Below, piece after piece: positions 10,598 through 22,311 of a stretch of DNA of 64,000 bases. Position 1 is the stretch's first letter. Each line of letters opens with the position of its first letter. Origin of the DNA: Prorocentrum cordatum (Eukaryota > Sar > Dinophyceae > Prorocentrales > Prorocentraceae); assembly GCA_963575745.1 (NCBI GenBank), contig CAUYUJ010000336.1, positions 312,001 to 376,000 on the forward strand, in the 5' to 3' direction. Under the pieces are notes generated by a model. The model searched no databases. It saw only the letters and a list, made by a program, of their open reading frames with translations, and was not told the DNA's origin. A program made the translations under genes and the position numbers.

Positions 10598-11074
10598 ATG
10601 GCAGGTCTCTATCCCTGGGGGGGCGGAGGTCGGTGGCTGGGCGGTGGGAACACAGCAAGACCTGCCTTCCCGAGTCTCAAGCCAACATGGGAGTGGGGCA
10701 TCATTAAAACTCTCTGCGGTGCGTGGACGGCCGCGCGCCGTCTGCATATCGGCGCACCGCCCACGTCATGCATTCGGGGCTGTACTAAGCCAGCTGAGAT
10801 TGCCCTCTGCTTGCGATGCCCGCGCAAATTTCATCAGATGGCAACGCATCACGCATGGGGGAGGAGACATGTTGCAGCCTCGCCGCTCACGCTGCTGGGA
10901 TTGGGTGGGCGGACGACTACGGGCGGTGGGGATCGGAAATCTCGCGCGAAGAATTCCTGCAGGCCGTGGCTCTCGCTTCTCGCATGCATCGCACACCGGA
11001 GGACTTTGCTCAGCGCGAACCGATGTCGCTGGTGCGGGCATATGGCATTAGAGGAGCAGCGAAGGTCGCGATAG
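10598..11074 (+). CDS. LINE 1 C-terminal Cys/His tail
   Basis: This 158-codon frame holds CIRGCTKPAEIALCLRCPRK followed by FHQM (10769-10835). LINEs commonly end with a C..C...H(Y)L.CP..W motif that binds nucleic acid; here the usual HY is LC. Text after about 10850 is still LINE-like (a small helical Ala-rich end near 11000-11090 in a neighbouring frame). No poly-A or simple tail was seen at the 3' end. Confidence 0.5.
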   Translation: MAGLYPWGGGGRWLGGGNTARPAFPSLKPTWEWGIIKTLCGAWTAARRLHIGAPPTSCIRGCTKPAEIALCLRCPRKFHQMATHHAWGRRHVAASPLTLLGLGGRTTTGGGDRKSRAKNSCRPWLSLLACIAHRRTLLSANRCRWCGHMALEEQRRSR

Positions 11075-11379
11075 AGCGGAAGAGGATTTATCCCGCCTTG
11101 CGTTCGTGCCTGGTCCGTCGTTTGTGCGGCGTCCTCGTGCGCCCTCCGCCTGCGACTCTCTCACTCCCACTGGAGGCAGTATGTTGGGAGTGCCTCTCTT
11201 TCTGTCGATGTCTTCTTTTTCTGCCCGTTTCGATCTCGCAGGGTTCCCACATAGAGGTGCTCCGAGTACGGTCGCCTCATTATAGTTCGCTGCGTGTTTT
11301 CTCACATGGGGCGCTGAGGGCCCAGGCCTGTCCTCTCTTGGGTTGGCCCCCTCACGTCGCCCCGGCGATTTCGCGCAGC

Positions 11380-11600
11380 GCCTCCTCCTTTTCCTCCTCC
11401 TCCTCCTCCTCCTCCTCCTCCTCCTCCTCCTCCTCCTCCCCCTCTCCCCTCCCACGGCGGGTGGGCCATGACCTTCCCAATTGTTTTGGTGTTGGCGGCG
11501 TCCTTGTGCGATCTTTTCTTGCGTCTCTCTCTCTCGTCCTGTCTCTCTCTCTCTCTCTTTCTCTCTTTCTCTTTTTCTCTCTCTCTCTCTCTCTCACTGG
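11380..11600. repeat. CTC array followed by CT array
   Basis: TCC/CTC triplets occupy about 11383-11450 and CT dinucleotides with T interruptions about 11520-11600. They create Ser-rich, Leu-rich and Glu/Arg-rich open frames on both strands that are not genes. The DNA at 11100-11380 and 11600-12100 carries similar words twice (CACTGGAGGCAGT at about 11167 and 11595), suggesting a local duplication. Confidence 0.85.
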
Positions 11601-12104
11601 AGGCAGTCTGCACCCATTTCCTCGCAAGTGTGAGGCTGCCTTTCTATCTGCCGTTGTCTTCTCTCGTCCCTTGCGATCTCGCAGGGGTCCTGCTTATAGG
11701 TGTTCCGAGTGCGGCCGCCTCATATAATCAGCGTGTCTTCACCTGGGGCGTTGTGGGCCCAGGCCTGGCCTCTCCTGGGCAGGCCACTCCGCGTCGTCCT
11801 GGCCATTTCGCGCTGTGCCCTCTGCCTTCGCCTCCCGCGAGCAAGCGCGGTGGTGGCTTGTCGCAAAGGTGCAGTCGAGAATTTCTCCCGCCTCGCGCTC
11901 GTGCTTGGCTACTCTCGCGGCGGCTTGGCGCGCTCACCTCGTGCCTCTCCTTTTTCAGCATCGGGTGGTCGCGGCTTGGAGGGCTGTGCAGGTGGCGTAA
12001 GTGGCAAATGGGCGCGACGCCCCGCGGAAAACCGAAAAAGGCCCCGAGCGCCACCCTGCTGGAACCCTCCAAAAGCTGGACTATCCGCAATGGGTACGTC
12101 GTCT

Positions 12105-12245
12105 CCTCCCGCTCCTCCTCCTCCTCCTCGATCCTTTTCCTCCTCCTGCTCCTCCTCCTCCTCCTCCTCCTCCTCCTCCTCCTCCTCCGAGAGAGAGAGA
12201 GAGAGAGAGAGAGAAAAAAAAAAAAGAAAAAGAAAAAGAGAGAGA
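12105..12245. repeat. CTC array, GA array and A/G tract
   Basis: CTC triplets (about 12110-12187), then GA dinucleotides (12188-12214) and an A/G-rich tract to 12245. Confidence 0.9.
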
Positions 12246-12419
12246 CCACTCATCGCCTAGTCGTGCTAGGTTGTCACTTCTACCACAAGCTCAAAGCAGA
12301 GCATGAGGCCTCGCCCTCACGTTGTGGCGACCTTGAGGCACACCTGAGGCTCTTGCGTGCCACTAAGCTGGCCATCTGCGCCAGTCGATGACGTAACCAT
12401 GCCCTCATGAGTTACGTGC

Positions 12420-12550
12420 GCTCCTCCTGCTCCACCTCCTGCTCCACCTCGATCCTCCTCCTTTCCCTCCTCGATCCTCCTCCTCGATCCTCCTCTTCCT
12501 TCTCCTCCTCGATCCTCCTCCTCCTCCCTCCGACTTCCACCCCCCCCTCC
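12420..12550. repeat. CTCCTCGATC-type pyrimidine repeat
   Basis: Repeats of CTCCTCC and CCTCGATCCTCCTC words. The long frames on both strands here are repeat translations. Confidence 0.8.
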
Positions 12551-13020
12551 AGGACAGCGCGCGGCGCGTGGGAGCCATCGCGCCCCCGGCGGCGCCCAGG
12601 GCGGCGCCGGGCGCCTCGGGCCTGCTGGCCTTGCCGGGGAGCCAGGCCGGCCAGCTGCAGGCTGTCTCCCCCGCGCCCGCGGAGAGGGGGCGGGCTCGCC
12701 GGATCCCCGAGCCCCGAGGAAGGGGCGGGAGATCAGGGCGATAACGACTGGAGGACGAGGGAGAGCAAGGTTGACGAGGAGTATGGGGGGGAGGGTGCGG
12801 CAAGGAGGGGGTAATGAATGAGGAGGAGGCATGGGCGGCGAAAGAAGGAAAGCGAAGGTTAGGGGTAGGGGAGCAAACAATGAGATAGATCTGAAAGCAC
12901 CGAGGTCCGAGAGGCGCCGGAGGCGAGGAAGCCGCGCGGGCCTCTGAGGTTTTATGCATCTGTCATTGTTTGTTCCCCCGGAGTTATCAGGGCAGGGGGT
13001 GGTCAGGGATGATATATGAT
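12551..13020. other. GC-rich intergenic DNA, nothing recognised
   Basis: GC-rich sequence without a credible coding pattern on either strand. It ends shortly before fold-back copy B. Confidence 0.5.
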
Positions 13021-13031
13021 TCTCTGGGCCT

Positions 13032-13205
13032 CCCACGTGGGGTCAGAGCAGATGGGTTCGGAGGATCGCGCCGCATCGCCGATGCATCGGCGGTGCGACT
13101 CGATGTGGAGCCATCGCCGACGTCGGCGATGCATCGCCGATGCATGGGTGATGCATCGGCGATGTGGCGCGATCCTCCGACCTCATCTACTCGGATCTCA
13201 GATGG
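13032..13205. mobile_element. fold-back MITE-like element, copy B
   Basis: It has the same structure as copy A. The ends CCCACGTGGGGTC... and the reverse complement of ...GATCTCAGATGGG pair over about 41 bp, with GCATCGCCGATGCATCGGCG-type palindromic words inside. The 15 bp just outside the left end (TCTCTGGGCCTCCCA) are also shared with copy A (TCTCTAGGCCTCCCA at 4141-4155), so the true element may start there. Confidence 0.7.
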
Positions 13206-13840
13206 GAGTTCTCTAGGGGGACTCCCGTTTTCGCGCCGGAGTTGCCCCATATTGAACTCAACGCGAGTGCTCCCAGCCCTCATTCTGCCCGGTCCAATCT
13301 GTCCCTGAAACAGGAGGCATCCCGGGTCACGCTGCTCAGGGTTTCCCCAGATCACACTTGGGGACACCAGACAGGGCCTTACGCGGACCAAGTCTATCTC
13401 CGAGAATTCGGGTCCCCACAGGTCGATTGTGGGACGAGTCGTAGCAGACGCCCAAGCAGACCAGGACGGGAGGCACGCCCCTGCTCGACCAGACACGGGG
13501 CCAGTGCGCCTGGGAGCTTCTCTGGGTCAGACGAGTCCGCCCGCACGTTTCCTCGCCACCCCCCCTCACCCTACAGTCGGCCTAGATGAGTAGGTCGACC
13601 CTGCCAGCTCAAGGGTACCCTTGTGTCCCGGGCCTCGCGACACGTGCCTTCTTACACTCCTATGGCGGTGTGGCCCTCGGAAGGGTCTTGTCCTCTCGCG
13701 TGTCCTGTCAAATGAAGTCCGACTGTATCGGCCGGACCGTGCTCATCGGGGCAGGGTTCAAGGAGGGACAAGTATCTCACACGCCCAGGAGCCCCGAGTG
13801 GTCGGCGAACTTTGGCTCCCTCGGGACCTACTGGGTTTCT
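13206..13840. other. unassigned intergenic DNA
   Basis: No recognised protein, RNA or repeat. Frames of 60-170 codons lack domain text and have no consistent codon pattern. Confidence 0.45.
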
Positions 13841-14000
13841 ATTGTGGCCCTGTTGGGTTGTTTTGTTATGCCATCTTGGGCCGTCTTGCGGCCATTCTCT
13901 TGGATCGCCTTGGGGCCATCTTGGGCTGCCTTGGAGGCAACCTGGGCCATCTTGGATCTTGGCGGTGCTGGCTTGCCTCGGCCGTCTTGGAAGCTCGTGA
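13841..14000. repeat. CCATCTTGGGC-word repeat, outlier block
   Basis: Short repeats of the words TTGGGCCATCTTGG and CCGTCTTG. The same vocabulary returns at 17240-17640 and on a large scale at 24.9-27.1 kb, so these are dispersed parts of one satellite family. Confidence 0.6.
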
Positions 14001-14339
14001 GCGTGGATCCAAAGTTTGTTACGAGGGGTCGTGGCCTTGGGAGCGCGGACCCACCTGCTTGCTACGAAGGATCAGGGCCTCAGGAGGGGGGGGCCATGCA
14101 TGAAGCACTACATGGGTAAGGGGGGATCTTTCTTAGAAAACCTACAGAGAGCCTACCAGACAGCACTGGGCATTGTACCACATCTGGTGGATACGCGTGC
14201 AACGTCCAACAGGACGGGAGGATGGGAGCAGACAATCCCCGTAGGCCACCAGAGGGCCCTGGAGGCCCCCAGACGCCTCTGCCTGGAGGGCTGGAGGCTC
14301 AGAGTTATACTGGCAAAGAGACCCTAAACATCAACGCTG

Positions 14340-15300
14340 CATGAGAAGGCACATGGTGCCTGAAGTCTGGCACCGCACAGGCACGGCACGGTCCATGGTT
14401 TGCGTTCTGAGTTCTAGGCGCAGCGCGCACACGGCACGGCCAGGCACATTTGTCGCAGTGCACGGACATGGCACGGCACAGCATATTTCCCGCATTCTGG
14501 ATTTTGGGCACGGCGCGGGCACGTCAAGGCACGGCATTTGTTTCACATTATGTTTTTTTGTGCACGGGCACGGCATCGGATGGAACATGTTTCGCATTCT
14601 GGTTTTCCGGGACGGCACGGCAATGGTACAGCACAGCGCATGTTTCGCGTTGGGGTTTTAGGCACAGCGCGGGCATGATGTATGTTTTGCACTCTGGGTT
14701 GTCTGCACCGCACGGCACATGTTTCGTAGTATGGATTTTAGGCACGGCGTTGGTACGGCATTGCATAGCGCGGATCGGAAACTTGTTTGCAGTCTTGGGT
14801 TTTTAGGCACAGCACGGGCGCGGCACGGCAGAACATTTTGGGTTCCAGGCGGTGACGCGACACGGCGTTTTCCCCGTGTTGTGGGTTTCAGCCACGGGCA
14901 CGGTACGGCACAGCACATGTTTCAAAGTATGGGCTTTAGGTGCAGCGCGGGCACGGCACATGTTTCACATTCTGGGTTCTAGGTGCGGCACGGGCAAAGC
15001 ACGACACCGGCATCGCACATGTTTCGTTTTCCTGGCCTGAGGCACGGCAGAGCATTCCATTTCACACTTTTCGCATTTGGGTTTTTTTTCTGGGCAAGGT
15101 ACGACACGGCACTTCGCCGTAAATGTTTGCATCACGGCTCTTACATGCACCATCGTTGGCATGGTTCGGCACAGTTTCCCGCATTCTGGGTTTTGGGCAC
15201 GGCGCGGAAACGGCACGGCACGCGAACGGCATGTTTGCATTTTGGGTTGTAGGCACGGGGCGGGCACAGCACGGCACGGCATTCGGGCGGCAGTGTGTTC
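14340..15300. repeat. minisatellite with GGCACGGCAC and TTCTGGGTTTTAGG words
   Basis: Irregular tandem units (roughly 45-110 bp apart) combine a GCACGGCACGGCAC run, ACATGTTTCGCATT and CTGGGTTTTAGGCACGGCGC. About 13-15 degenerate units are visible. Frames on both strands across it are repeat translations (Cys/His/Gly-rich). It is not a telomere repeat. Confidence 0.75.
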
Positions 15301-16070
15301 GCGTTTTGTTTTGTTTCCAGATGTTCTTAGTTCAGATGGGACGCTTTGGTCATGGCGCCCAGCCCCTGTCAGCCGAGCCCGTGCCCGAAGTTGTGACCGA
15401 ACACATTACCCATCGGTCGTTGAAAAAGGTATTTCTGGATGCCCAAATTACAATATACTTTCAGCGCCTTTCTACTTCAATGATCGAGTGGCCTCACCTT
15501 TTCCGTCCTCCCTTGGGGGCGGACGGAACCCAATATATGTTCAACGCCTTCCTCTTTAATGTTTCTACCTACTTCCTCCGACCATGGGTATGCGACCGAA
15601 CTTGTGACAACCATTGACGAGCGCTTTGGTTTCGAACCAAGAAAGTCGTTCTGACTCGGGCAGATGTCCCGGCAATGTTTCGGTTATTGCACCCCCCTGA
15701 CAAAGACGAGGTTGTGACGTTTACAGACAAGCTGTTCGGGGGGAATCCAGGACAACACATTCAAATGCCTCGGTCCTCCTGCCACTATCCTCCTCCTTGG
15801 AAGGGGATGTCGGGGAGGGCGAGGGGAAACCTGGCCAGCCGCAGGCTCCTCGCGCGCCCAAAGCCGCCAGCTACAAGGACTACGCCTTCGCGAGGAGCCG
15901 TTTTTCCGCTCCCCTCGCCCGTCTTTTCGGGGGGGGAGCAGGTCGTCATCCTCCCACTTCCGGCCTCTTCGAACTTCCCCGCTTCCTCCCCCTACCTCCT
16001 GCCTTCTACGTCCTCCAACCTTCCCCACTAGAAAAAGGGCCCGCCGCTATTTGGCCCAAGCACCGGCGCA
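15301..16070. other. unassigned intergenic DNA
   Basis: Mixed composition with no domain recognised. Around 15480-15760 the GC content drops and words such as TTTTCCGTCCTCCCTTGG occur, but no frame is convincing. Confidence 0.4.
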
Positions 16071-16075
16071 TGCTT

Positions 16076-16122
16076 CTCGCTCTCTCTCTCTCTCTATTTC
16101 TTTCTCTCTCTTTTTCTTTTAC
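16076..16122. repeat. CT microsatellite
   Basis: CTCTCTCT and TTTCT runs. Confidence 0.85.
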
Positions 16123-16394
16123 GGAGAGTATAAACACTGCAACCCCGCACAATTTCCCCCCCTGCAATTCCAAGTAGTAGCGGAGTTGGGAGCGATCCCA
16201 GTTCGCGATCCACGGAACGTGCGCATAGTATGGTGTGGACGCACGTTCACACTCATTTTCATTTTCGCATCGGTACCACCCTCTATTCCTTGAATAACCT
16301 GCGCTTTTAGCTGTTCTGCAAGCCAGCTGGCACTTCGCCCCAGACGCCTGGCCTGGCTGCGAGGGTATCAGCAAAGGGCGCAACCGCAACTGCA

Positions 16395-17160
16395 TTGAGT
16401 TCCACCGAAGGCCCCAATGGCAATATTTACATGCGCACGTTACACCAGTTTCGATACGGCCCCCACCCGCTTCGCGGCCCCATCGGGAGCTCCACCGAAG
16501 ACCCCAGCGGCAGGGAGTACCTGCGTCTACGCGATTCTTGTCGGCATACCCTTTACACGCTTCGTGGCCTCACAGGGAGCTCCACCGCAGCCCATGTGGC
16601 AGGGTTTGCAAGCGCCCGCGCGACCAATTGCGACGCACCCCTCACAAGCTTCGTGGCCCCATCGGGAGCTCCACCGAAGGCCCCAGTGGCAGGGTTTACA
16701 TGCGCACGCGCGACCCATTTAGGCTCAGCACCATAGGGATTTCCACCAGAGGCTCCCAACGGCACCGTTCGCATGCGTCCGCACCGCCCAGGTGCCCTAC
16801 AGGAAGCTCCACCGAAGGCCCTCATGGCAGGGCCCACGTGCACCCGCACGACACATGTCGACGCACGAGCTCTACCGAAGGCCTCTGTGGCTGGATTCGC
16901 ATGCGCCCGCGCGAGCTATTCCGGCACACCTCCCACGCGCTTCGCGGAACCATGGGGAGGTCCACAGAAGGCCCCAATGGCGCCGTTCGCATGTGTCCGC
17001 GCGACCCATCTCGGCTGACCCCTCACACGCTTCGTGGGCCCATAGGGACCTGCACCCAACGCCCCCATGGCGGTGCCCATCTACGCCCCCCCCCCCCATT
17101 CCACCCCACCCTAACCACGTCGGTGCGCCCCTCGCGCGCATCGTGGCCCCATGAGGAACC
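16395..17160. repeat. ~88-bp minisatellite, about 9 units
   Basis: The word GAGCTCCACCGAAGGCCCC recurs at about 16400, 16490, 16577, 16667, 16740, 16804, 16868, 16956 and 17042. Spacing is 86-90 bp at the two ends of the array and 64-73 bp for the middle units, so a subset carries a deletion of about 20 bp. Each unit contains CACGCTTCGTGGCCCCATCGG and a GCGCGACCCATT word. The 211- and 120-codon frames here are repeat translations. Confidence 0.8.
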
Positions 17161-18045
17161 CAACCGAACATGAGATTGACAACTGCGGCATCCACAACTG
17201 CACATGGTTAGGTCCTTCGCCAGGCTGATGTTTTCTCTGGTTCCATTCGAGCCAGCTTTGGGCCATCTTGGAGGACATCGAGCAACACAGGGGCGGGGCG
17301 AAATAGCGCCGCTCCCCATGGAGCACGAAATGCCCCCTAGGGGGGCCCTCTTCGGATAGTAGCGGAGCGCTGTTGAACAATCGTGGGGCCATCCTCCTCT
17401 TGGCCTATTTGGGACTCTCTTTGACGATCTTGCGGGCAGTTTGAGGCCTGACAGCATCAAACGACCTTTTATGACGTTCCTTGGAACGCCCCGTGGCCAC
17501 TTGGAGCCGTCTCGGGAAGGCGCGGTGGCCGCTTGGAAGCATTTTAAGGGCCATATGGAACCATGCTGGAGGTCATCTTGCGCCTTCCGAGGCCCACTCT
17601 GAGCCATCTTGGGCGTTCAAAGCCCTCGCGGCCCCCCCGTCCAGACCCAGGCGAGGGAGTGGCGGGAGAGCAAGTCTCTCTCCGACGGCGGAGAAGGGGG
17701 TTGGAAGAGGAGGCTCTATACACCACCTACGTTCAGATGGCTGGTGGGATTTGCGCGGCATTCTGCGCGCGTGGAACATAACGCGCGTCAAACCTCCTGC
17801 GCGTTGAGCGATAACCCCCTGTGTGCCAACGCGAAAGTGTGTCTCACTGCCGGACGCCTGTGGCAACTGTTGCTCAGGCGCTCGGCCGATTTGAGCAACG
17901 GTTGGGCACATGCTGGCCGTTGGGCTGCGTGCCCTTGACGCCGCGCGACGGCGGGCCCGCGAGGCGGTTCACGAATTCGATATCCTCGGCCCTCGCCTGG
18001 CGCTCCTGCCGGGCGAAACCTTCGAGGGGCATGTAGATCGCCCGG
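17161..18045. other. CCATCTTGG-word DNA, then unassigned sequence
   Basis: 17240-17640 contains scattered GCCATCTTGGAGG and CACTTGGAGCCGTCT words of the same family as the 25-27 kb array. 17660-18045 shows no repeat and no coding signal that I can support. Confidence 0.45.
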
Positions 18046-18505
18046 GCAAGGCCTACCTTAGGGCCTGCCCCAATGGCTACCCTAGACCTACCCTAGGGCC
18101 CACCCCTAGGCCTTCCCTAGGCCTACCCTCGGATCTACCCCCCCACCCTAGGCCTACCCTGGGGCCCATGTCTAGGCCTGCCCTAGGCCACTTCTAGGCC
18201 TACCCTAGGCCTACCTTCGGGCCGAACCCTAGGACCTACCCCCCAGCCTACCCTCGGCCTACCCTAGGGTTTACCCCTAGGCCTACTCCCAGACCGACCC
18301 CTAGGGCTTACCCCAGGCCTACCCATAGGCCTACCCTACGTCTACCCTAGGGCCTACCCCTGGGCCCTAGGCCTATTCCTGGGGCTACCCTAGACGTAGG
18401 GTTACCTCTAGGGCTGCCCTAGGCCTTGCCCCTGGCCCGAGGGCCACCCTAGGGCCAACCCCCAGCCCGACCCTGGGCCTTCCCCCTATGCCTAGGCCTT
18501 GCCTA
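18046..18505. repeat. CTAGGCCTACC minisatellite
   Basis: About 460 bp of tandem, imperfect 10-14-bp units around CCTAGGCCTACCCTAGGGCC. Confidence 0.9.
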
Positions 18506-18589
18506 CGCCGACCACGTTCTCCGATCCGACCCACTCGTCAGGGTCCTTCCGATCTGGCGCCGCCGTCCTCCGTTTCACACCGATCCTGA

Positions 18590-18855
18590 CCCGACCCGCC
18601 CGACCCGACACGCCCGTCAGGGCCCGCCCGAGCCGACCCGACCCGCCCGACCCGACCCGCCCGTCAGGGCCCGCCCGGCTCGACCCGACCCGCCCGTCAG
18701 GCCCCGCCCGACCCGACTCGACCCGCCCAACCCGATCCGTCCGTCAGGCCCCGCCCGACCTGACGCGACCCGTCCGACCCGACCCGCCCGTGAGGGCCCG
18801 CCCGGCCCGACCCGCCCAACCTGACCCGCTTGTGAGGGCCCGCCCGACCAGAGCC
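18590..18855. repeat. CCCGACCCGCCCGTCAGGGC minisatellite
   Basis: About 265 bp of imperfect units of CCCGACCCGCCCG with spaced GTCAGGGCCCGCC. It gives artificial Arg/Pro/Asp frames on the plus strand and Gly/Arg frames on the minus strand. Confidence 0.9.
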
Positions 18856-21800
18856 GACCTTGAAGGAACACTGCAGCAGCACTAGGAGGATCAACTCCCT
18901 GTTCGTGCAGACTGCCAAGTGCTCCAAACATGCAGAGAGTTCGCAATTACACATCACGTGCTGCAGCTGCATTCTCAAGCATCGTGCAGGCACGTATTCC
19001 ATTAGCAGTTCGATACCTGAGCCTAGCGGCATCAGACCTTTGTGACTTTTGTACAGCTGGATGTGAAAGAAAACAGATTCGTGCGAGTAGCAAGAGCAGG
19101 CGATTGTACATTCGCGTTTGTTCTCGAGCAGTCCTGCACTGGCTTTGGCTGAGGCGGCGGGCAAGTGTGGGGTTGTCACGCGCGCCTTAGGTCCTGGCTT
19201 GTCCTTGCGCTGTGCTGCCCCGCTGGTCGTGCCCGCCGTGCTCTGCCCTGACATTCGGGTGCTTCCCAGCGAACAGCCGTGCGTCATTCGGTTTGCAGAC
19301 CTATTTCCGTTACTACTCTAGACTTCTGTATATAATGTGTTTGACGTTCAAGGTACCTGAATACATTTGCCATTTCGTTAATTCCTCCCAGAGTACGGGA
19401 TCACGTGCAACAAACAAGTGGGCCATGTGGGACTTGCCCCCTCTGCTTTTCCCCCATCCCTTTCGTACTGTTTCCCTTGCTCGTGCCCAGAGCAGGCTTG
19501 CGCATCGTGCTCATTTACCTGCGGCTGCATCATCATACAGCGTTCTGAGACGGGCGGATCCGGCAATCAAAACACATGATCAAGTGGGAGGTTGGATTGC
19601 AAAAGAGGCGTTCGTGATCGCGCCGTTAGGCCTGCAGTCCACTGAGAGGTTCAAGTCTTTCGCCAACCGGTCAGGGACATCGTGTTGTTGTGCACGTCCG
19701 ATTCCCTTATTGATCGCGACTGCGACTTGCATGTCTGTCCGCGACGACTGTTCGATCAGTGATGTGCCAGCAAAGTGAACATGTTCGGCGGCCGCTGGAC
19801 AGCGCCTCCTCCCGCTTGGACGGTGATGCTGTCTTGCCCACAGAGGGTGCCCGAAGATGCAGTCAGCATCCATGGTAAGGATGCACCGCTTGATCAAGGC
19901 CACCTTTGCATCCCTGCTTCTTCCGCCCATCCTGAGCCAACCTTGACGTCCAAGGAGCTCTGAGTGGTGAATGGGACTTCAAAAGGATCTTGCATCCTTA
20001 CCTTGCCTAGCGACGGGGGCGGCACGGCCTGCAGCGTGCATGCTCATGACAGCGCGGCCTGCCGCACAGCAGAGGAGGAGGAGGAGGAGGCCGCGCACCT
20101 GCAGAGGAGGTGGTGGGCGGCCCCGGGGCCACCACGTGCTAGTCGTAGAAGCTACCATGCAGACGCTCACGGTGGCTCACACGCTGATGGACGTGTATTG
20201 CAGCACCCTCTTGTTCTTGTGCTTCCTCGTAGCGTGTTTCCTTCTCTTCCTGCATCCTCACCCTGAATCCTTGCTATGGACTTTGGCTGCAGCCGCGCTT
20301 CGCGCTCTGCGCTCCTGGCCCGAGAGAACTGCCCCTCGCACTCGGGGGGTGACGCAAGGTCGCTCACCGGCTTGAAGCATAATCACGATCCCTACGTTGG
20401 GCACCACCTTACCTCGGTGCCGATCCGAAGGGTTCCCTCGCTTTCTGAGGGCACGTCCAGAAGATTGTCGTCGCCCTAAGCTTGCTGATCTTAGGGGTAC
20501 CGGGTAGAGATCAGTTCGAGGCTGGTTGGTCCCCGAGTTCCGCCCGAGAAGCTGGGCCGCTCAGAAAGCCGAAGACAAAACAACCGATTGATCACACATT
20601 TTCTAAACCCCGAGCGGATGTCGCAGATTCGCGTTGGGCTCCGCAGGCGCCGCCTCTGCCGGTCCGAGCGACAGGGAGTGGAGTCCAGCGCGGATCCAAG
20701 AAATCCGTGCGGCCTTTCAAAAGTTCATACGAATGTCGTTGTCTGCTCCTCTGGAAGAGGGGTGGAACTCCTGGGATGCACCCCCAGGGGGGGGGCATTC
20801 TGATTCACCCCTGGCGAGGATGGACGCCCTCCCATCTTGTATCACCGAGTTTGGGCCAAACTTTTGCGTCCAATCGAAAGCCCCACAAAGTCTACGGTTA
20901 GGGCCGTCATGTTCCCCGGTTCCCCGGTGCGAAGCTGGGCACCTAGAGGTCAAGCCGCCATCGTGCCGAGGCGAAGAGCGCGCCCTGTGATAAAGCGCCT
21001 GCCTCTCAAGGGCCGAGCTCGAGTTGCTGGTGGCGCAGCTGAGGGCCCGCGCCGACGCACACGCCTCTGGCGCTGGGCCCCAGGCAGGAGGCAGAGGCGC
21101 GCGCTCTGGCGGGCTGGATACTTCAGACCCTCGGCAGGAACAGAGCCAGATCAACATCCGCTGCCACCGTCTCCATGTTTCTCCTCCTCCTCCTTTTTGA
21201 CGTTGAGCGGACTTTAACCCTTGGGATTGTAGCGTCTGTAAGCAACAAATCGCCTGACAGTGCCGCCTTCGGCCATAGGGCCAACAAAGTACGCCTGGCG
21301 GACGTAGCAGAGATTGAAGACGGCTACAGAGACATAGTGAAATGATGCATGCCCCTGAGGGCACAAATATTGCGTCTGCCAGGCAGTATTGGAGTTAGAA
21401 AGCGCATCGCGAAGAACGAACTTTTATTTCAATAGTAGGCAACGAAGACTGATCGAGAGAAGGGATTGCACGTGCAACGGACAAAAAACAAGCTGCGTGC
21501 CATATGGTGTCGTCGCTGCTTGCCAGGTGCTAGGAGTGGCTGATGCTGAATGTGCATGTGAAGCACAGCTGTATGATGTGCGCCGCAGAGTGTAAGGTGA
21601 TGAGGCTGGCGCTTGCGGTGCAGGCTGGCCGGTCCTCCACCACCACCGTAGACCATCACACAAGAAAGCCCACCTCCGTAGTGTATGCGGCAGCACTGAT
21701 TGTATGTTGGCCTATGCCGCGAAGTTGCAAGCCATACAATCGATAGGACACAATTGATCGAAAGACACGTTTTGCAGCTGCCTGGTGGGGCGATTACCGT

Positions 21801-22260
21801 AACAGTTGTGGGCCCGAAAACGTCCACTACATGTGGACAAGGAAGGCGTCAAACAAAAATTAGCAGAGACGCGCACGGGCGAGCAAGTCCCACCCCGTCT
21901 AATAAGACCCGTCCCTCGAGTAAAGACCCTCGTCGAGGACAGTTCGGCGCCTGCAGTCGCCAAGCGTTGCAGTATAGACCTGTATACCGATGTCCCCTTG
22001 TGGCCTTCATCGAGTGCGCTTGTATAACAGGTGCTCTCCTCCACCACCGAATTATCTATCCTCCACCGCCTCCTCCTCCTCCGCGTTGTTGTCTCGACGC
22101 CGATGCGCCATCGCAGCAGCAGCGGATCGAACTGCCAAGCCCCCCCCCGCATCCTTCCACCACGCGCACACACACACCACGCGAACGTATTTTTTCCCCA
22201 AGCAGCTTGCTGAACGGGGTGATGTTGAATGTTGTGATAGAAGCTAACTCCAGCCGAGGG
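18856..22260. other. 3.4 kb of moderate-GC DNA, no gene recognised
   Basis: This is the longest stretch without obvious repeats outside the retroelements. Its GC content is lower than its neighbours at 18860-19800 and 21190-22250. No frame shows a recognisable domain or a steady codon pattern. I noted a 12-bp inverted pair GGTAAGGATGCA (19874-19885) and TGCATCCTTACC (19991-20002), a GAG-triplet run near 20072-20090, and CT- and CAC-rich patches near 22030-22190. It could hold introns or UTRs of a host gene whose exons I cannot see. Confidence 0.4.
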
Positions 22261-22311
22261 AATTCAAAGCAGAGACGTCCTCAAAAATATTTGGTGGTCC
22301 GGCCGTCTCGC

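Larger units (their letters stand above)
5104..11090 (+). mobile_element. degenerate LINE (non-LTR retrotransposon) 1
   Basis: The parts occur in LINE order: a helical ORF1-like protein (5251-5667), an endonuclease start (about 6215-6500), an endonuclease end with SDHTPL (8294-8311), a reverse transcriptase (about 8800-9835), the post-RT YLGV segment (about 9907-10140) and a C-terminal Cys/His tail (about 10769-10835). The frame changes many times and a GC-rich insert of about 1.3 kb separates the two endonuclease halves. The copy is clearly inactive. The exact ends are not defined; the DinoSL relic at 4921 may mark the 5' end of the retroposed transcript. Confidence 0.7.

Noticed and set aside
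14340-15300. TTTTAGG words considered as telomere-like repeat
   Set aside because: They occur once per long irregular unit, not as a tandem TTTAGGG array.
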